From positions 1 to 64,000 of the forward strand of contig NZ_JACYXE010000001.1 in assembly GCF_014857905.1 (NCBI RefSeq): DNA of 64,000 nt, written 5' to 3'. Each line of letters starts with the position of its first letter. The stretch's first letter is position 1. Origin of the DNA: Agilicoccus flavus. Lineage in GTDB: Bacteria > Actinomycetota > Actinomycetes > Actinomycetales > Dermatophilaceae. Below, piece after piece: positions 17,415 to 27,133 of this stretch. Position numbers and translations under genes: made by a program. The notes below the pieces were generated by a model that saw only the letters and a program-made list of their open reading frames with translations, was not told where the DNA came from and ran no database searches.

Positions 17415-17575
17415 GACTGTCCTCTCACGTGTCGTACCGGGGCCTGGAGTCGACGGCGGCGGCGCGCCGACCGGGGGAACCGGGCGTCGCTCCACGCTAC
17501 CGGGCGCTCACCCCACCTCACGACCTCCGGCGCGCGGTTGCGCACCGACGGCCCCGCGGGCGGCCCGCCGACCGT

Positions 17576-18718
17576 TCAGCGGCGCGGGAGCCGCAGCGAC
17601 ACCGCCATCGCCTCGAGGGCGAGCAGCGGTGGCACGTTCGCCTCGATGCGCTCGCGGGCGGTCGTGATCGCGTCCATGGCGGCGAGCAGCTGCGTCGGGT
17701 CCATCGCATGAGCGACCTTCTCGACGTCGGGGCGCAGGTCCTCGTTGACGAGGTCGACGGGCGAACCCAGATGGAGCAGCAGCGCGTCGCGGTAGGCCGA
17801 CATGAGGTCGACGAGGGAGCGGTCGACGACGTCGCGCGCGAAGCGGGTGGCGCGCGTCTTCTGCTCCTTCTCGAGCGCGGCCAGCCTGGCCCGCACCGCG
17901 GGCGGCTGGGTCCGGGCCGCCGGATCGGCCCCGAGGGTCTCGAGGAGCTTGGTGCGCTCGGCGGCGTCGCGCTCGGTGGAGGACGCGGTCGTCTCCTCCC
18001 CCGCGATCGAGGCGAGGTCGGCCGCGGCGGCGAGCGCGTCGACCGTCGTGCGGATGCGGGTGCTCATGCGCACGACGTCGCGGCGGCGGATGCGGGCGCC
18101 CTCGTCCCGCGCGAGTCGCCGGGCGAGCCCGATGTGGCTCTGGGCGGCCCGCGCCGCGTACATGGCCATCGAGGGGTCGACGCCGTCGCGCCGCACGAGG
18201 AGGTCGGCCACGTCGCGGACCGGCGGGGTGCGCAGGCGCACGTGCCGGCTGCGGCTGCGCAGGGTGATGATGACGTCCTCGAGGGCGGGGGCGCACAGGA
18301 CCCAGACGGTGCGGGCGACGGGCTCCTCGATGGCCTTGAGCAGGGCGTCGGCCGCGCGTTCGGTGAGGCGGTCGGCGTCCTCGACGATGATGACGCGCCA
18401 CGCCCCGACCGACGGCCGGTGGGCGGCGGCGTCGGCGAGCTCGCGGGCCCGGGCCACCTGGATGGACAGCCCCTGGGTGGCCACGACGTCGACGTCGGCG
18501 TGCGTCCCGTCGAGCGCGGTCCGGCACTCGTGGCACTGCCCGCAGCCGCCCCGCTCGCACAGCAGGGCGGCGGCGAAGGCGCGCGCCGCGTTGGACCGGC
18601 CCGACCCCGGCGGCCCGGTGAACAGCCACGCGTGGGTCATCGAGCCGGGGTCGGCGACGGCCCGCGTCAGCGTGTCGACCGTCCTGCTCTGCCCGACGAG
18701 GTCGGCCCAGACGCTCAC
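17576..18718 (-). CDS. holB: DNA polymerase III subunit delta'
   Basis: This 380-residue clamp-loader subunit is an AAA+ protein of the beta-clamp loading complex. It begins VWADLVGQSRTVDTL and has a modified P-loop TGPPGSGRSNAARAFA, with Arg-Ser instead of Lys-Ser/Thr, as is common for delta'. The four-Cys zinc module is CERGGCGQCHEC. The sensor/Walker B region reads WRVIIVEDADRLTERAADAL. The GTG start overlaps the tmk stop as GTGA, a coupling conserved in actinobacteria. Helical clamp-loader domains fill the C-terminal half. Confidence 0.93.
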   Translation of the reverse strand: MSVWADLVGQSRTVDTLTRAVADPGSMTHAWLFTGPPGSGRSNAARAFAAALLCERGGCGQCHECRTALDGTHADVDVVATQGLSIQVARARELADAAAHRPSVGAWRVIIVEDADRLTERAADALLKAIEEPVARTVWVLCAPALEDVIITLRSRSRHVRLRTPPVRDVADLLVRRDGVDPSMAMYAARAAQSHIGLARRLARDEGARIRRRDVVRMSTRIRTTVDALAAAADLASIAGEETTASSTERDAAERTKLLETLGADPAARTQPPAVRARLAALEKEQKTRATRFARDVVDRSLVDLMSAYRDALLLHLGSPVDLVNEDLRPDVEKVAHAMDPTQLLAAMDAITTARERIEANVPPLLALEAMAVSLRLPRR

Positions 18719-19404
18719 GACACCTCCCCGGGGGCCGCGAGGCCGAGCAGGGGCGCGAGTCGATGCCGCACCTCGCCCGCGAGGTCGTCGGCGGGGCGGG
18801 CCGCGTCGAGGACGAGGTACCGCCCCGGCTCGGCGGCGGCGAGGGCCAGGAAGTGGGCCCGGACGCGGGCGTGGAAGTCGTCGGGCTCGGACTCGAGCCG
18901 GTCGTGGACCTCACCTCGCCGGGCGCGCCCCTGCCCGGGGTCGATGTCGAGCAGCACCGTGAGGTCGGGCAGCAGCCCGCCGGTCGCCCACAGGGAGAGG
19001 TCGCGGACGTGCTCGGCCGGCAGGTCGCGCCCCGCGCCCTGGTAGGCGACCGAGGAGTCGAGGTAGCGGTCGGAGACGACCACCCGGCCCGCCGCGAGGG
19101 CGGGACGCACGACGGTGTCGACGTGGTGGGCCCGGTCGGCCGCGAAGAGGAGGGCCTCGGCGCGCGGGCCGACGGCGTCGCCGTGCAGGAGGAGCCGGCG
19201 GACCTCCACGCCCAGCGGCGTGCCGCCCGGCTCCCGCGTCAGGACCGGCGGCCGGCCCGCCTCCGCCAGCCAGGCGGCCAGACGCTCGATCTGGGTGGTC
19301 TTGCCGGCCCCGTCGCCGCCCTCGAGGACGACGAACACCCCGTCTGCGTGGCTCGCGGCCGACCTCGGCGCCGAGGCGGTGGACGGAACGGGGAAGGTGC
19401 TCAC
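18715..19404 (-). CDS. tmk: thymidylate kinase
   Basis: This 229-residue enzyme phosphorylates dTMP to dTDP. The P-loop is LEGGDGAGKTTQIERL (about 28-43), the DR(Y/H) motif occurs in VVSDRYLDSSVAYQG, and the lid region follows (about 160-175). The N-terminal 20 residues are a non-conserved Ser/Ala-rich extension. The GTG start is 6 bases behind TAGGCT and has no clear Shine-Dalgarno sequence, so leaderless translation is possible. It overlaps holB, so nucleotide supply and clamp loader share a transcript. Confidence 0.95.
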   Translation of the reverse strand: MSTFPVPSTASAPRSAASHADGVFVVLEGGDGAGKTTQIERLAAWLAEAGRPPVLTREPGGTPLGVEVRRLLLHGDAVGPRAEALLFAADRAHHVDTVVRPALAAGRVVVSDRYLDSSVAYQGAGRDLPAEHVRDLSLWATGGLLPDLTVLLDIDPGQGRARRGEVHDRLESEPDDFHARVRAHFLALAAAEPGRYLVLDAARPADDLAGEVRHRLAPLLGLAAPGEVS

Positions 19405-19492
19405 GGCGGCAGCCTAGGGGAGGGCACCGACACCGTCCCCGACCGTCCGGCGACGGGCGAGGCCCGCGCCGACGTCCGACGCGCCGGGGCGT

Positions 19493-19535
19493 GTCGGGCG
19501 GGCGTGTCGGGCGGGGGCGGGTCGGGCGGGGGCGT
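19493..19535 (+). repeat. G-rich 15-bp short tandem repeat, possible G-quadruplex
   Basis: Two 15-base units beginning GTCGGGCGGGGGCG (19506-19520 and 19521-19535) follow a shorter copy from 19493. The plus strand has at least four G-runs of three or more separated by one or two bases, which meets the usual G-quadruplex pattern. It lies between the stop of the YjfB-type gene and the start of tmk. Confidence 0.6.
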
Positions 19536-19537
19536 GG

Positions 19538-19729
19538 TCAGGCGTAGGTGTTGACGTTCGTGCCGAGCGGGCCGTCGGTGGCCAGCGGCAGCGACATCGC
19601 GTCGATGAGGCGGGCGGCGGCGTCGGTCTGGCTGTCCATGACCTTCTTCAGCACGGACACCTGCGCGTCCTGCGCGGCGGCCGCGGTGCGGCTCGAAAGG
19701 ATCGTCTGCGCCAGTGCGGCGACATCCAT
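19538..19729 (-). CDS. YjfB-family putative motility protein
   Basis: This small 63-residue protein matches the YjfB family pattern. It has an N-terminal MDVAALAQTI, a central amphipathic helix with VSVLKKVMDSQTDAAARL, and a C-terminal GTNVNTYA-like end. GAGGAG lies 6 bases before the ATG. The family is called motility-related by association only and its role is unknown. It is encoded just downstream, on the same strand, of a chemoreceptor-like protein, which fits that association. No flagellar gene is in the window. Confidence 0.8.
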   Translation of the reverse strand: MDVAALAQTILSSRTAAAAQDAQVSVLKKVMDSQTDAAARLIDAMSLPLATDGPLGTNVNTYA

Positions 19730-19920
19730 GTCTGCTCCTCGAGTGCTGTTTCGGGGTGGGCCTCATGCCCCTTGCGCGCGTCCCATCGGCCCAGGTCAGC
19801 GGCATCTGAGGGCTCCCGGACGAGCGCCCGGACACCGTTGCGCGAGCTACCGACCCGCGCCCTGCCGCGCCCCGCTCCGGCCGCGTCACGCGGTCCGCTG
19901 GGGTCGCCCCGGGACACGCG

Positions 19921-19953
19921 AAGGCCGCCCCCGACGTCGTCGGGGGCGGCCTT
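19921..19953 (-). terminator. hairpin terminator after the chemoreceptor-like gene
   Basis: A perfect 15-bp inverted repeat (AAGGCCGCCCCCGAC at 19921-19935, paired with 19939-19953) has a 3-base loop and starts 20 bases past the stop of the minus-strand gene. There is no strong U-tract, so it may be an intrinsic terminator of the GC-only type. It separates the chemoreceptor from the YjfB-type gene. Confidence 0.7.
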
Positions 19954-19972
19954 CGGCGTGGGCCGGCTCGGG

Positions 19973-21532
19973 TCAGGCGCCGAGCACGCTGCGCGTCACC
20001 GCGGACTGCTCGGTGAGCACCCCCGAGATGATGTTCTGCGCCTCGTTGATGCGCTCGACGGTCTGCGCGACGCCCTGGAGGGCGTGCACGACGGACCCGG
20101 CGTCGCTCTGGATCGCCGACACCTTGGAGTCGACCTCCTCGGTCGCCTTGGCGGTCTCGCGGGCGAGGTCCTTGACCTCGTTCGCGACGACGGCGAAGCC
20201 CTTGCCCGCGTCGCCCGCCCGGGCCGCCTCGATCGTCGCGTTGAGCGCGAGGAGGTTGGTCTGCTCGGCGATGCTCGTGATGACCTTCACGACGTTGCCG
20301 ATCTCGACCGAGCTCGTGTTGAGGCTGTTGACGATCTTGCTGGCCTCCTCGGTGAGCCGCTGCGCGTCCGCGGCGACGTTGCTCGCCTCGAGCACGTTGC
20401 GCTCCACCTCGGTGATCGAGCTGAGCAGCTCCTGGCCCGCGGTCTCGGTGCGGCTCTGGGCGCGGTGGCGCTCGATCGCGTTGGACACGAGGAACGCCGT
20501 GTTGCGCAGCGCCCGCTCGCGGTCCTGGGTGAGGACGATGTCCTTCGTCGTGAAGAAGTCCATCGTGCCGACGACGTCGTTGTGGACGATGATCGGCAGG
20601 CAGACCCCCGACTTCACGCCGGCGCGCTGCGCGGCGGGTGCGCGGACGCAGTCGCTGACGACGCCGAGGTCGGGCTCGAAGACCATGTCGCGGGAGCGCC
20701 AGGCGCGCCCGGCCACGCCGACACCCTCGGCGAACGTCGCCTCGCGGGTGACGCGGCGGAACTCCTCGCCGGCGCTGCCGGACTCGAGGCTGTTGCGCAG
20801 GACGCGCTCGTTGAGGTCGAGGGCCCAGAACGAGCCGTACTCCCAGCCGAACTCCTTGCGCGTCGTGTCGAGCGCCGACTTGATGGCCTGCTCCTCGGTG
20901 GAGGACTCGGCGATCTCGCGGACGACGGCGTTGATGGCGGCCATGTCGTGCTCCATCTCGGAGCGACGCTCACCCTCGAGCACCCGCTCGAGCGCCTGCG
21001 ACACGAGCTTGCCGGCGCAGCCGAGGACCGACTGGCGGACGGGTCCGGGCGTGTGGTTCGGGTCCGCCATGAAGTCCATCGTGCCGACGACCTCGCCCTC
21101 ACGGATGAGGGGGAAGGCGACCGCGGACAGGATCCCGCTGCGGCTCGCGACGGGGGCGCGGACGCAGTCGCGGACCTCGGACAGGTCGGGCGCGAACACG
21201 AGCTGGCGCTGCTGCCACACCCGGCCGGCGAGACCGACGCCGCGGGCGAAGGTCGCGCTCAGGGTGACGTTGCGGAACTCGGGGCTGACGGTGCCCGACT
21301 CCTGGCGGAACTTGAGGACGCCGTCCTTCGGGTCGATCCACCAGCACGAGGCGTAGGTGACCTGGAACGCGTCCCGGATGACGTCGAGCGCCGACTGGAT
21401 GACGTCGGTCGAGTTGCCGGCCGAGGTCATGCGCTCGGCCACGGTGCTGAGGGCCTCGACGTAGCCCGTCAGCTCCTCGTCATGGGCGGCGCTGGAGGTC
21501 GGCTCGAGCACCTTCTTGCGTTGACGGATCAC
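19973..21532 (-). CDS. soluble methyl-accepting chemotaxis-like protein with two GAF domains
   Basis: This 519-residue protein has no membrane segment, so it should be a cytoplasmic receptor. GAF-1 spans about residues 30-175 and GAF-2 about 205-345. The two are visibly duplicated: [19 protein letters not shown] versus [19 protein letters not shown], and VVGTMDF in both. The signalling domain (about 375-519) includes the conserved hairpin tip [18 protein letters not shown] and [10 protein letters not shown]. The C-terminal coiled-coil arm is short, ending soon after the tip. The GTG start overlaps no other gene. GAF pairs can bind small ligands, haem or cyclic nucleotides; the ligand here is unknown. 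No CheA or CheW is nearby. Confidence 0.9.
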   Translation of the reverse strand: MIRQRKKVLEPTSSAAHDEELTGYVEALSTVAERMTSAGNSTDVIQSALDVIRDAFQVTYASCWWIDPKDGVLKFRQESGTVSPEFRNVTLSATFARGVGLAGRVWQQRQLVFAPDLSEVRDCVRAPVASRSGILSAVAFPLIREGEVVGTMDFMADPNHTPGPVRQSVLGCAGKLVSQALERVLEGERRSEMEHDMAAINAVVREIAESSTEEQAIKSALDTTRKEFGWEYGSFWALDLNERVLRNSLESGSAGEEFRRVTREATFAEGVGVAGRAWRSRDMVFEPDLGVVSDCVRAPAAQRAGVKSGVCLPIIVHNDVVGTMDFFTTKDIVLTQDRERALRNTAFLVSNAIERHRAQSRTETAGQELLSSITEVERNVLEASNVAADAQRLTEEASKIVNSLNTSSVEIGNVVKVITSIAEQTNLLALNATIEAARAGDAGKGFAVVANEVKDLARETAKATEEVDSKVSAIQSDAGSVVHALQGVAQTVERINEAQNIISGVLTEQSAVTRSVLGA

Positions 21533-21674
21533 AGTTACCCCTCGTCATGGCGGGCGACACTCCTTGCGCCCGTTCGCCTGGAGAAATCGGCCACCGGCCC
21601 CTCGATCTGAGCACCTCGACGCGACGGTCCGCCCCCGTCCGGGTCCGACGCGGCCCCGATCCGCCCCCGACCGC

Positions 21675-22514
21675 TCAGGCCGTACCCGGATTCCGACCTC
21701 GCCGTCGGTGCCACCGGCCGACGAGGCAGCCGTCGCCGAGGAGCAGGGTGGCGAGGTCCAGATCGAGATCGGTCGGCGGACCGACGAGCAGGCGCGGTTC
21801 CGCGCCCACGAGCCGGGGCACGAGGGTGGCGCACCACTCGTCGAGGCGGTCGGCGGCCACGAACGCGCCGGCCAGCGTCGGGCCGCCCTCGCAGAGCACC
21901 CGGCGCAGCCCTCGCTCGGCGAGCGCGTCGACGAGCGTCGACGGGTCGACCCGGCCCCGCCCCGCGACGAGCACCGCGTCCTGCCCGAGCCGCTCCCGCA
22001 GGGCCGGCAGGTCCGGCGCGTCGCTCGTCGTCGCGACGAGGACGTCGCCTCCGCCGCCACGGTCCGGTCGGTCGCGCCGGCTCGCCTCCCCGGCCTGCAG
22101 CAGCCGCTCCGGCACACGTCCCGAGGCCGTGACGACCGCGAGCGCGGCCGCCGCCGGACGGCCGTCGCGCAGCGCCGCCCACGTCGGGTCGGGGGCGACC
22201 GGCCCGTACCCCTCCGCCCGCACGGTGCCCGCCCCGACGACGATCACGTCGGCGAGGGCGCGCAGCAGCGCGAACACGCGCCGGTCGGCGGCCGTGTTGA
22301 TCGAGCCCGTCAACCCGTCGGGGCCCGCCGCGGCCCCGTCGAGGCTGCTCACGAGGTTGCTGCGCACCACCGACCCCGCGCCCGGCGGGTAGGCGTACAG
22401 GCGCGCGAGCGTCGCGTCGTCCACGAGGCCGTCGCCCGGGCCCGGCGGCCGGCCCTCGAGGACGCCGGTCGCGTCGAGCAGGAGTCGCAGCCGCCCGTCC
22501 TCGGGGTCGGTCAC
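21675..22514 (-). CDS. RibD-like pyrimidine reductase / DHFR-fold reductase
   Basis: This 279-residue NAD(P)H-dependent reductase-fold protein resembles the C-terminal reductase domain of RibD and lacks the zinc deaminase domain. Recognisable parts are VRSNLVSSLDGAA, DVIVVGAGTVRAEGYGP, RVLCEGGPTLAG and a C-terminal PRLVGAEPRLL. Stand-alone members are common in actinobacteria; a role in flavin or folate-type metabolism is possible but unproven. The GTG start overlaps the topA stop (GTGA), so it is translated with topA. The gene ends 142 bases before the chemoreceptor start. Confidence 0.85.
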   Translation of the reverse strand: MTDPEDGRLRLLLDATGVLEGRPPGPGDGLVDDATLARLYAYPPGAGSVVRSNLVSSLDGAAAGPDGLTGSINTAADRRVFALLRALADVIVVGAGTVRAEGYGPVAPDPTWAALRDGRPAAAALAVVTASGRVPERLLQAGEASRRDRPDRGGGGDVLVATTSDAPDLPALRERLGQDAVLVAGRGRVDPSTLVDALAERGLRRVLCEGGPTLAGAFVAADRLDEWCATLVPRLVGAEPRLLVGPPTDLDLDLATLLLGDGCLVGRWHRRRGRNPGTA

Positions 22515-25423
22515 GTGCCGGAGGAGGTCGTGGCGGTCGTGGCGGTCGTCGAGCTCTTCGAGGTCTTGCGGGCGGCGGTCTTCGTCGCGCCCGAGGCGGC
22601 GGCCTTCTTGGAGGTCGTCTTCTTGGTGGCGGCCTTCTTCGTCGTCGTCTTCTTCGCGGCCGTCTTCGTGCCCGCGGCGCGCTTGCGGGTCGTCGGGCCC
22701 TTGGCCCGCTTCTCGGCGAGCAGCTCGTAGCCCCGCTCGGCGGTGATCGTGCTCGGGTCGTCGTCGCGGCGCAGGGTCGCGTTCGTCTCGCCGTCGGTGA
22801 CGTACGGCCCGAAGCGGCCGTCCTTGACGACGACGGGCCGCTCCGAGACGGGGTCGGTGCCGAGCTCGGCGAGCGGCGGCTTGGCCGCGGCCCGGCCGCG
22901 CTGCTTGGGCTGCGCGTAGATCGCGAGGGCCTCATCGAGGGTGATGTCGAAGAGCTGCTGCTCGCTCGACAGCGACCGGGAGTCGGTGCCCTTCTTCAGG
23001 TACGGCCCGTAGCGGCCGTTCTGCGCGGTGATCTCGACGCCCTCGGCGTCGGTGCCGACGACGCGCGGCAGGGACAGCAGCCGCAGCGCCGTGTCGAGGT
23101 CGATCGTCGCGAGGTCCATGCCGGTGAACAGGCTGGCGGTGCGCGGCTTGGCCTTGGCGGCCTTCTTCGCGCCGCGCTTCGGCGCGGCGGCCCCCTCCGG
23201 CGCGGGCTCCTCGGGCAGGAGCTCGGTGACGTACGGGCCGTAGCGGCCGGCCTTGGCGACGATGTCGCGGCCCGTCGAGGGCTCCTGGCCGAGGACCCGG
23301 CCGTCGTCGGAGGCCACCTCGAGCAGCTCCCGCGCCTTGGCGGCCGTCATCTCGTCGGGCGCGATGTCGTCGTTGATCGTGGCCCGCCGCGGCGTGGCGG
23401 GCGTCTGCGGGTCCGCGTCGGGGGCGACCTCTCCCGTGGCGGGGTCGACCCCCGCGGGGGTGACCTCCTCGACGTACGGGCCGTAACGCCCGACCCGCAC
23501 GACCATCCCGTCGCCGAGCGGGATCGTCGAGATCTCGCGGGCGTCGATCTCACCGAGGTCGTCGACGAGCTGGCGCAGGCCCTGCGCGCTGCGGGCCTCG
23601 TCACCGAAGTAGAAGCGCCGGAGCCAGTCGACGCGGGCGACGTCGCCGGAGGCGATCTCGTCGAGGTCCTCCTCCATCCGGGCCGTGAACTGGTAGTCGA
23701 CGAGCCGCGGGAAGTGCTCCTCGAGCAGGCGGGTCACGGCGAACGCGAGCCACCGCGGCACGAGCGCGTTGCCGCGCGTGCCCACGTAGCCGCGGTCCTG
23801 GATCGTCGCGACCGTCGCGGCGTACGTCGACGGTCGCCCGATGCCCAGCTCCTCCATCGCCTTGACGAGCGTGGCCTCCGTGTACCGCGGGGGCGGGGAC
23901 GTCTCGTGCCCGTCCGCCTCGGCCTGGGCCACCCCGAGGGGGTCGCGCTCGGACAGCTTCGGCAGGCGACGGTCGGCCTCGCGCGCGGCGTTGGCAGCGC
24001 CGCGCGCGGCGGTCTCCTCCTCGTCGCGGCCCTCCTCGTAGGCCGCGAGGAAGCCGCGGAACGTGATGACCGTGCCGCTCGCCGAGAACTCGGCGGTCTG
24101 CGCCGTCGTGCCGCCGGCCGGCACGCCGCCGAGCGGGACGGCGATGCGGACCGACGCGGTCGACCCGCGGGCGTCGGCCATCTGGGAGGCGATCGTGCGC
24201 TTCCAGATGAGCTCGTACATCGCGAAGTCCTCGCCGCGCAGCTCGCCGGCGACCTGCGCCGGGGTGCGGAAGCGATCGCCCGCGGGGCGGATGGCCTCGT
24301 GGGCCTCCTGGGCGTTCTTCACCTTCTTCTCGTACCGGCGGGGCGACTCGGGCACGTACTGCTCGCCGTACATGTCCCGCGCCTGGTTGCGCGCGGCGTC
24401 CAGCGCCGACCGGCTCAGCGTCGTCGAGTCGGTCCGCATATAGGTGATGTAGCCGTTCTCGTACAGCCGCTGGGCCACGCGCATCGCGTTGCGGCTGCTC
24501 AGGCGCAGCTTGCGGCTCGCCTCCTGCTGGAGGGTCGACGTCGTGAAGGGCGCCGAGGGGCGGCGGGTGTACGGCTTCTCGCTCACCTCGGTGACCGTGC
24601 CGGATCCGGCCGCGACCGCCGTGGCGACCGCGGAGGCCCCCGCCTCGTCGAGGTGCAGCGCGCCGGCCGTGCGCAGGGTGCCGTCGTCGGCGAAGTCGCG
24701 GCCGGTGGCCACGCGGGCGCCGTCGAGCGACGAGAGCCGGGCGGTGAACTCGGCCGCGTCGCCCTCGGCGTGGGCCTGCGGCACGAACCGCGCCTGCACG
24801 TCCCAGTAGGAGGCGACGCGGAACGCCATCCGCTCGCGCTCCCGCTCGACGACGATGCGGGTGGCGACCGACTGCACGCGGCCCGCCGACAGACCCTGGC
24901 GGACCTTGCGCCAGAGCACGGGCGAGACCTCGTAGCCGTAGAGGCGGTCGAGGATGCGGCGGGTCTCCTGCGCGTCGACGAGCCGGGTGTCGAGATCGCG
25001 CGTGTTCTCGGCCGCCCGGAGGATCGCGTCCTTGGTGATCTCGTTGAAGACCATCCGGCGCACGGGGACCGTGGGCTTGAGCACCTCCTTGAGGTGCCAG
25101 GCGATCGCCTCGCCCTCGCGGTCCTCGTCGGTGGCGAGCAGGAGTTCGTCGGCGCTCTTGAGCAACCGCTTGAGCTCGGCCACCTTCTTCTTCTTGTCGG
25201 CGTCGACGACGTAGTAGGGGTCGAACCCGTGGTCCACGTCCACCGCGAAGCGCCCGTATGGGCCCTTCTTCATGTCGGCCGGGAGCTCGCTGGGGGTGGG
25301 CAGGTCGCGGATGTGGCCGACCGAGGCCTCGACGTCGTACCCCTCACCGAGGTAACCGGCGATCGACTTGACCTTCGTGGGCGACTCCACGATGACGAGC
25401 CGCCGCAGCTGGGTGTTGCTCAC
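22511..25423 (-). CDS. topA: DNA topoisomerase I
   Basis: This 970-residue type IA topoisomerase relaxes negative supercoils. The Toprim domain begins RRLVIVESPTKVKSIAGYL with acidic motif TDEDREGEAIAWH (98-110), and the catalytic Tyr is about 328 in GYITYMRTDS. The C-terminal part carries several Topo_C-type repeats with GRYGPYV or GRFGPYV and no zinc fingers, as in actinobacterial TopA. The last 70 residues are a Lys/Thr/Ala-rich basic tail that probably helps DNA binding and processivity. The GTG at 25423 is chosen because GGAAGG lies 5 bases upstream and the sequence then starts like homologues; the frame is open to 25465. Confidence 0.95.
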   Translation of the reverse strand: MSNTQLRRLVIVESPTKVKSIAGYLGEGYDVEASVGHIRDLPTPSELPADMKKGPYGRFAVDVDHGFDPYYVVDADKKKKVAELKRLLKSADELLLATDEDREGEAIAWHLKEVLKPTVPVRRMVFNEITKDAILRAAENTRDLDTRLVDAQETRRILDRLYGYEVSPVLWRKVRQGLSAGRVQSVATRIVVERERERMAFRVASYWDVQARFVPQAHAEGDAAEFTARLSSLDGARVATGRDFADDGTLRTAGALHLDEAGASAVATAVAAGSGTVTEVSEKPYTRRPSAPFTTSTLQQEASRKLRLSSRNAMRVAQRLYENGYITYMRTDSTTLSRSALDAARNQARDMYGEQYVPESPRRYEKKVKNAQEAHEAIRPAGDRFRTPAQVAGELRGEDFAMYELIWKRTIASQMADARGSTASVRIAVPLGGVPAGGTTAQTAEFSASGTVITFRGFLAAYEEGRDEEETAARGAANAAREADRRLPKLSERDPLGVAQAEADGHETSPPPRYTEATLVKAMEELGIGRPSTYAATVATIQDRGYVGTRGNALVPRWLAFAVTRLLEEHFPRLVDYQFTARMEEDLDEIASGDVARVDWLRRFYFGDEARSAQGLRQLVDDLGEIDAREISTIPLGDGMVVRVGRYGPYVEEVTPAGVDPATGEVAPDADPQTPATPRRATINDDIAPDEMTAAKARELLEVASDDGRVLGQEPSTGRDIVAKAGRYGPYVTELLPEEPAPEGAAAPKRGAKKAAKAKPRTASLFTGMDLATIDLDTALRLLSLPRVVGTDAEGVEITAQNGRYGPYLKKGTDSRSLSSEQQLFDITLDEALAIYAQPKQRGRAAAKPPLAELGTDPVSERPVVVKDGRFGPYVTDGETNATLRRDDDPSTITAERGYELLAEKRAKGPTTRKRAAGTKTAAKKTTTKKAATKKTTSKKAAASGATKTAARKTSKSSTTATTATTSSGT

Positions 25424-25529
25424 TCGCGCCTTCCCTTCCGTGCGCCGGGTCCGGGACCACGGCATCTGGCCTATGACGGTAACGCCTCCGCCGGTACGTG
25501 GGAGAACCGCCGTGAGCCCACCGAGCGCA

Positions 25530-27053
25530 TCAGCCCCGTGCGGGCGCCGGCTCCGGCGTGAGGAAGCCGTCGGCGACGAGCCGCCGCAGGGTGGGTGTCG
25601 TCCGGGTCAGGAGGTCGGCGGCGTCGACGTCGAGCAGCGCCGCGATGGCGACGAGCGCGGCCCGGGCGGTCAACTCGCCGTCGCAGACCCCGACGAGCGC
25701 GGCGGTGGCGGTGTCGACGCGGTGGGTGAGGCGCAGCCCGCCCCCCTGCCCGAGGAGGATGACCTCCGGGTCGGTGGCGCCGGGCCGGGCGTGCCGTTGT
25801 TCGATCACGTCCGGCGCCACGTGCCAGGCGACGTCGAGGACCGCGTCGTCGTCGAGACCGGCGAGGCGGTCGCGCGCGGCGAGCCCGGCAGCGATCGTCG
25901 GCCCCATCGGGCGCGTGACCGGGCCGCTCACCTCCTGGAGGTCGACGAAGGGCTCGCGCGGCGCGAGCGGTCGGTGGAGCGCGGCGACCCCGAACCCGAT
26001 CCGCGCGACGCCGCGGGCGTCGAAGTCGTCGAGCCACGCCGCGTACAGCTCGTCGTGGATCCACGAGCCCGGCTGGTGTCCGCCGTCGCGGGCCCACATC
26101 TCCGCGTACTGCGCCGGGTCCTGCTCGTCGCGCTGGACGACCCAGGCGTCGAGCCCCGTGGGCTCGAGCCACTCCCGCCAACGGTCGCGCCAGTCGGCGT
26201 CGGCGGCGATCTCCCAGTTGCCGATGAAGAGGGCCACCCCGCCCGGGGCGAGGACGTCGCCGACGCCCCGCACGAGCCCGGCGACGATGTCGTCGCCGTG
26301 CGCGCCGGCGTCGCGGTACTCGAAGTCGGGCACCCGGGTGCCACGCGGGGTGATGACGAACGGAGGGTTGCTCACGACGAGGTCGAACCGCTCCCCCGCG
26401 ACCGGCGCGAGCATGTCGCCCGCTCGCACGTCCCAGTCCGACCCGGCGAGGGCGGCGTTGAACCGGGCGAACCTCAGGGCACGGTCCGACGTGTCGGTGA
26501 CGACCACGCGGTCGGCGTGCGCGTCGAGGTGCAGGGCCTGGATGCCCGACCCGGTGCCCAGGTCGAGGGCCGCGCGGACCGGGGTGCGCGGCGTCCACGA
26601 GGCGACCGTCAGGGAGGCGCTGCCGACGCCGAGCACGTGGTCGGGTTCCAGCGCCGCCCCCATGGCCGCGTGCGTGAGGTCGGAGGCCACCCACCACGCG
26701 TGCGTCTCGTCGGCGTGGGGTTGCAGGTCGCAGCACGCCCGCAGGCCGGCGCCGGTGCGCTCGGCGAGGTCGAGGGCGACGAGCCCGTCGCCGCGCAGGG
26801 TGGGCAGGGCCGCGTCGACCTCGTCGAAGTCGACCTCCAGCCCGAGGGTGAACAGCCGCACGAGCGCCCCGAGCGGCGTCGGGTGCGCCCGGGTGAGCCG
26901 CTCCGCGGGGAACGGCTGTTCGCGGCGGAGGGCGGCCGTCGCCGTCGGGCCGAGGTAGGCCTCGAGCCCGTCGACGGTGAACCCGACGGCCGTGAGGTCG
27001 GCGCGCAGGCGCGGCAGCAGCGTCGTCTCGACGCGCGGGGTGGGTCGGGTCAT
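25530..27053 (-). CDS. SAM-dependent methyltransferase, HemK/PrmC-like fold
   Basis: This 507-residue protein has an N-terminal helical domain (about 1-155), then a Rossmann methyltransferase domain with SAM loop ALDLGTGSGIQALHL, VVVTDTSDRALRFARFNAAL and the catalytic-type motif LVVSNPPFVI. The NPPF motif is typical of enzymes that methylate an amide or amino nitrogen in glutamine, adenine or guanine. A C-terminal region of about 170 residues resembles a winged-helix-like accessory domain. The large size and fixed three-part design match an actinobacterial family near topA whose substrate is not known. PrmC itself is shorter, so this is probably not PrmC. Confidence 0.82.
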   Translation of the reverse strand: MTRPTPRVETTLLPRLRADLTAVGFTVDGLEAYLGPTATAALRREQPFPAERLTRAHPTPLGALVRLFTLGLEVDFDEVDAALPTLRGDGLVALDLAERTGAGLRACCDLQPHADETHAWWVASDLTHAAMGAALEPDHVLGVGSASLTVASWTPRTPVRAALDLGTGSGIQALHLDAHADRVVVTDTSDRALRFARFNAALAGSDWDVRAGDMLAPVAGERFDLVVSNPPFVITPRGTRVPDFEYRDAGAHGDDIVAGLVRGVGDVLAPGGVALFIGNWEIAADADWRDRWREWLEPTGLDAWVVQRDEQDPAQYAEMWARDGGHQPGSWIHDELYAAWLDDFDARGVARIGFGVAALHRPLAPREPFVDLQEVSGPVTRPMGPTIAAGLAARDRLAGLDDDAVLDVAWHVAPDVIEQRHARPGATDPEVILLGQGGGLRLTHRVDTATAALVGVCDGELTARAALVAIAALLDVDAADLLTRTTPTLRRLVADGFLTPEPAPARG

Positions 27054-27133
27054 GCGCGCCAGTCCACCACGCCCCGCCCCGTCCGCCCCAGCCCGACCCG
27101 GGTGGTCGGGCGGGCGGGTCGAGCAGGACCGGG

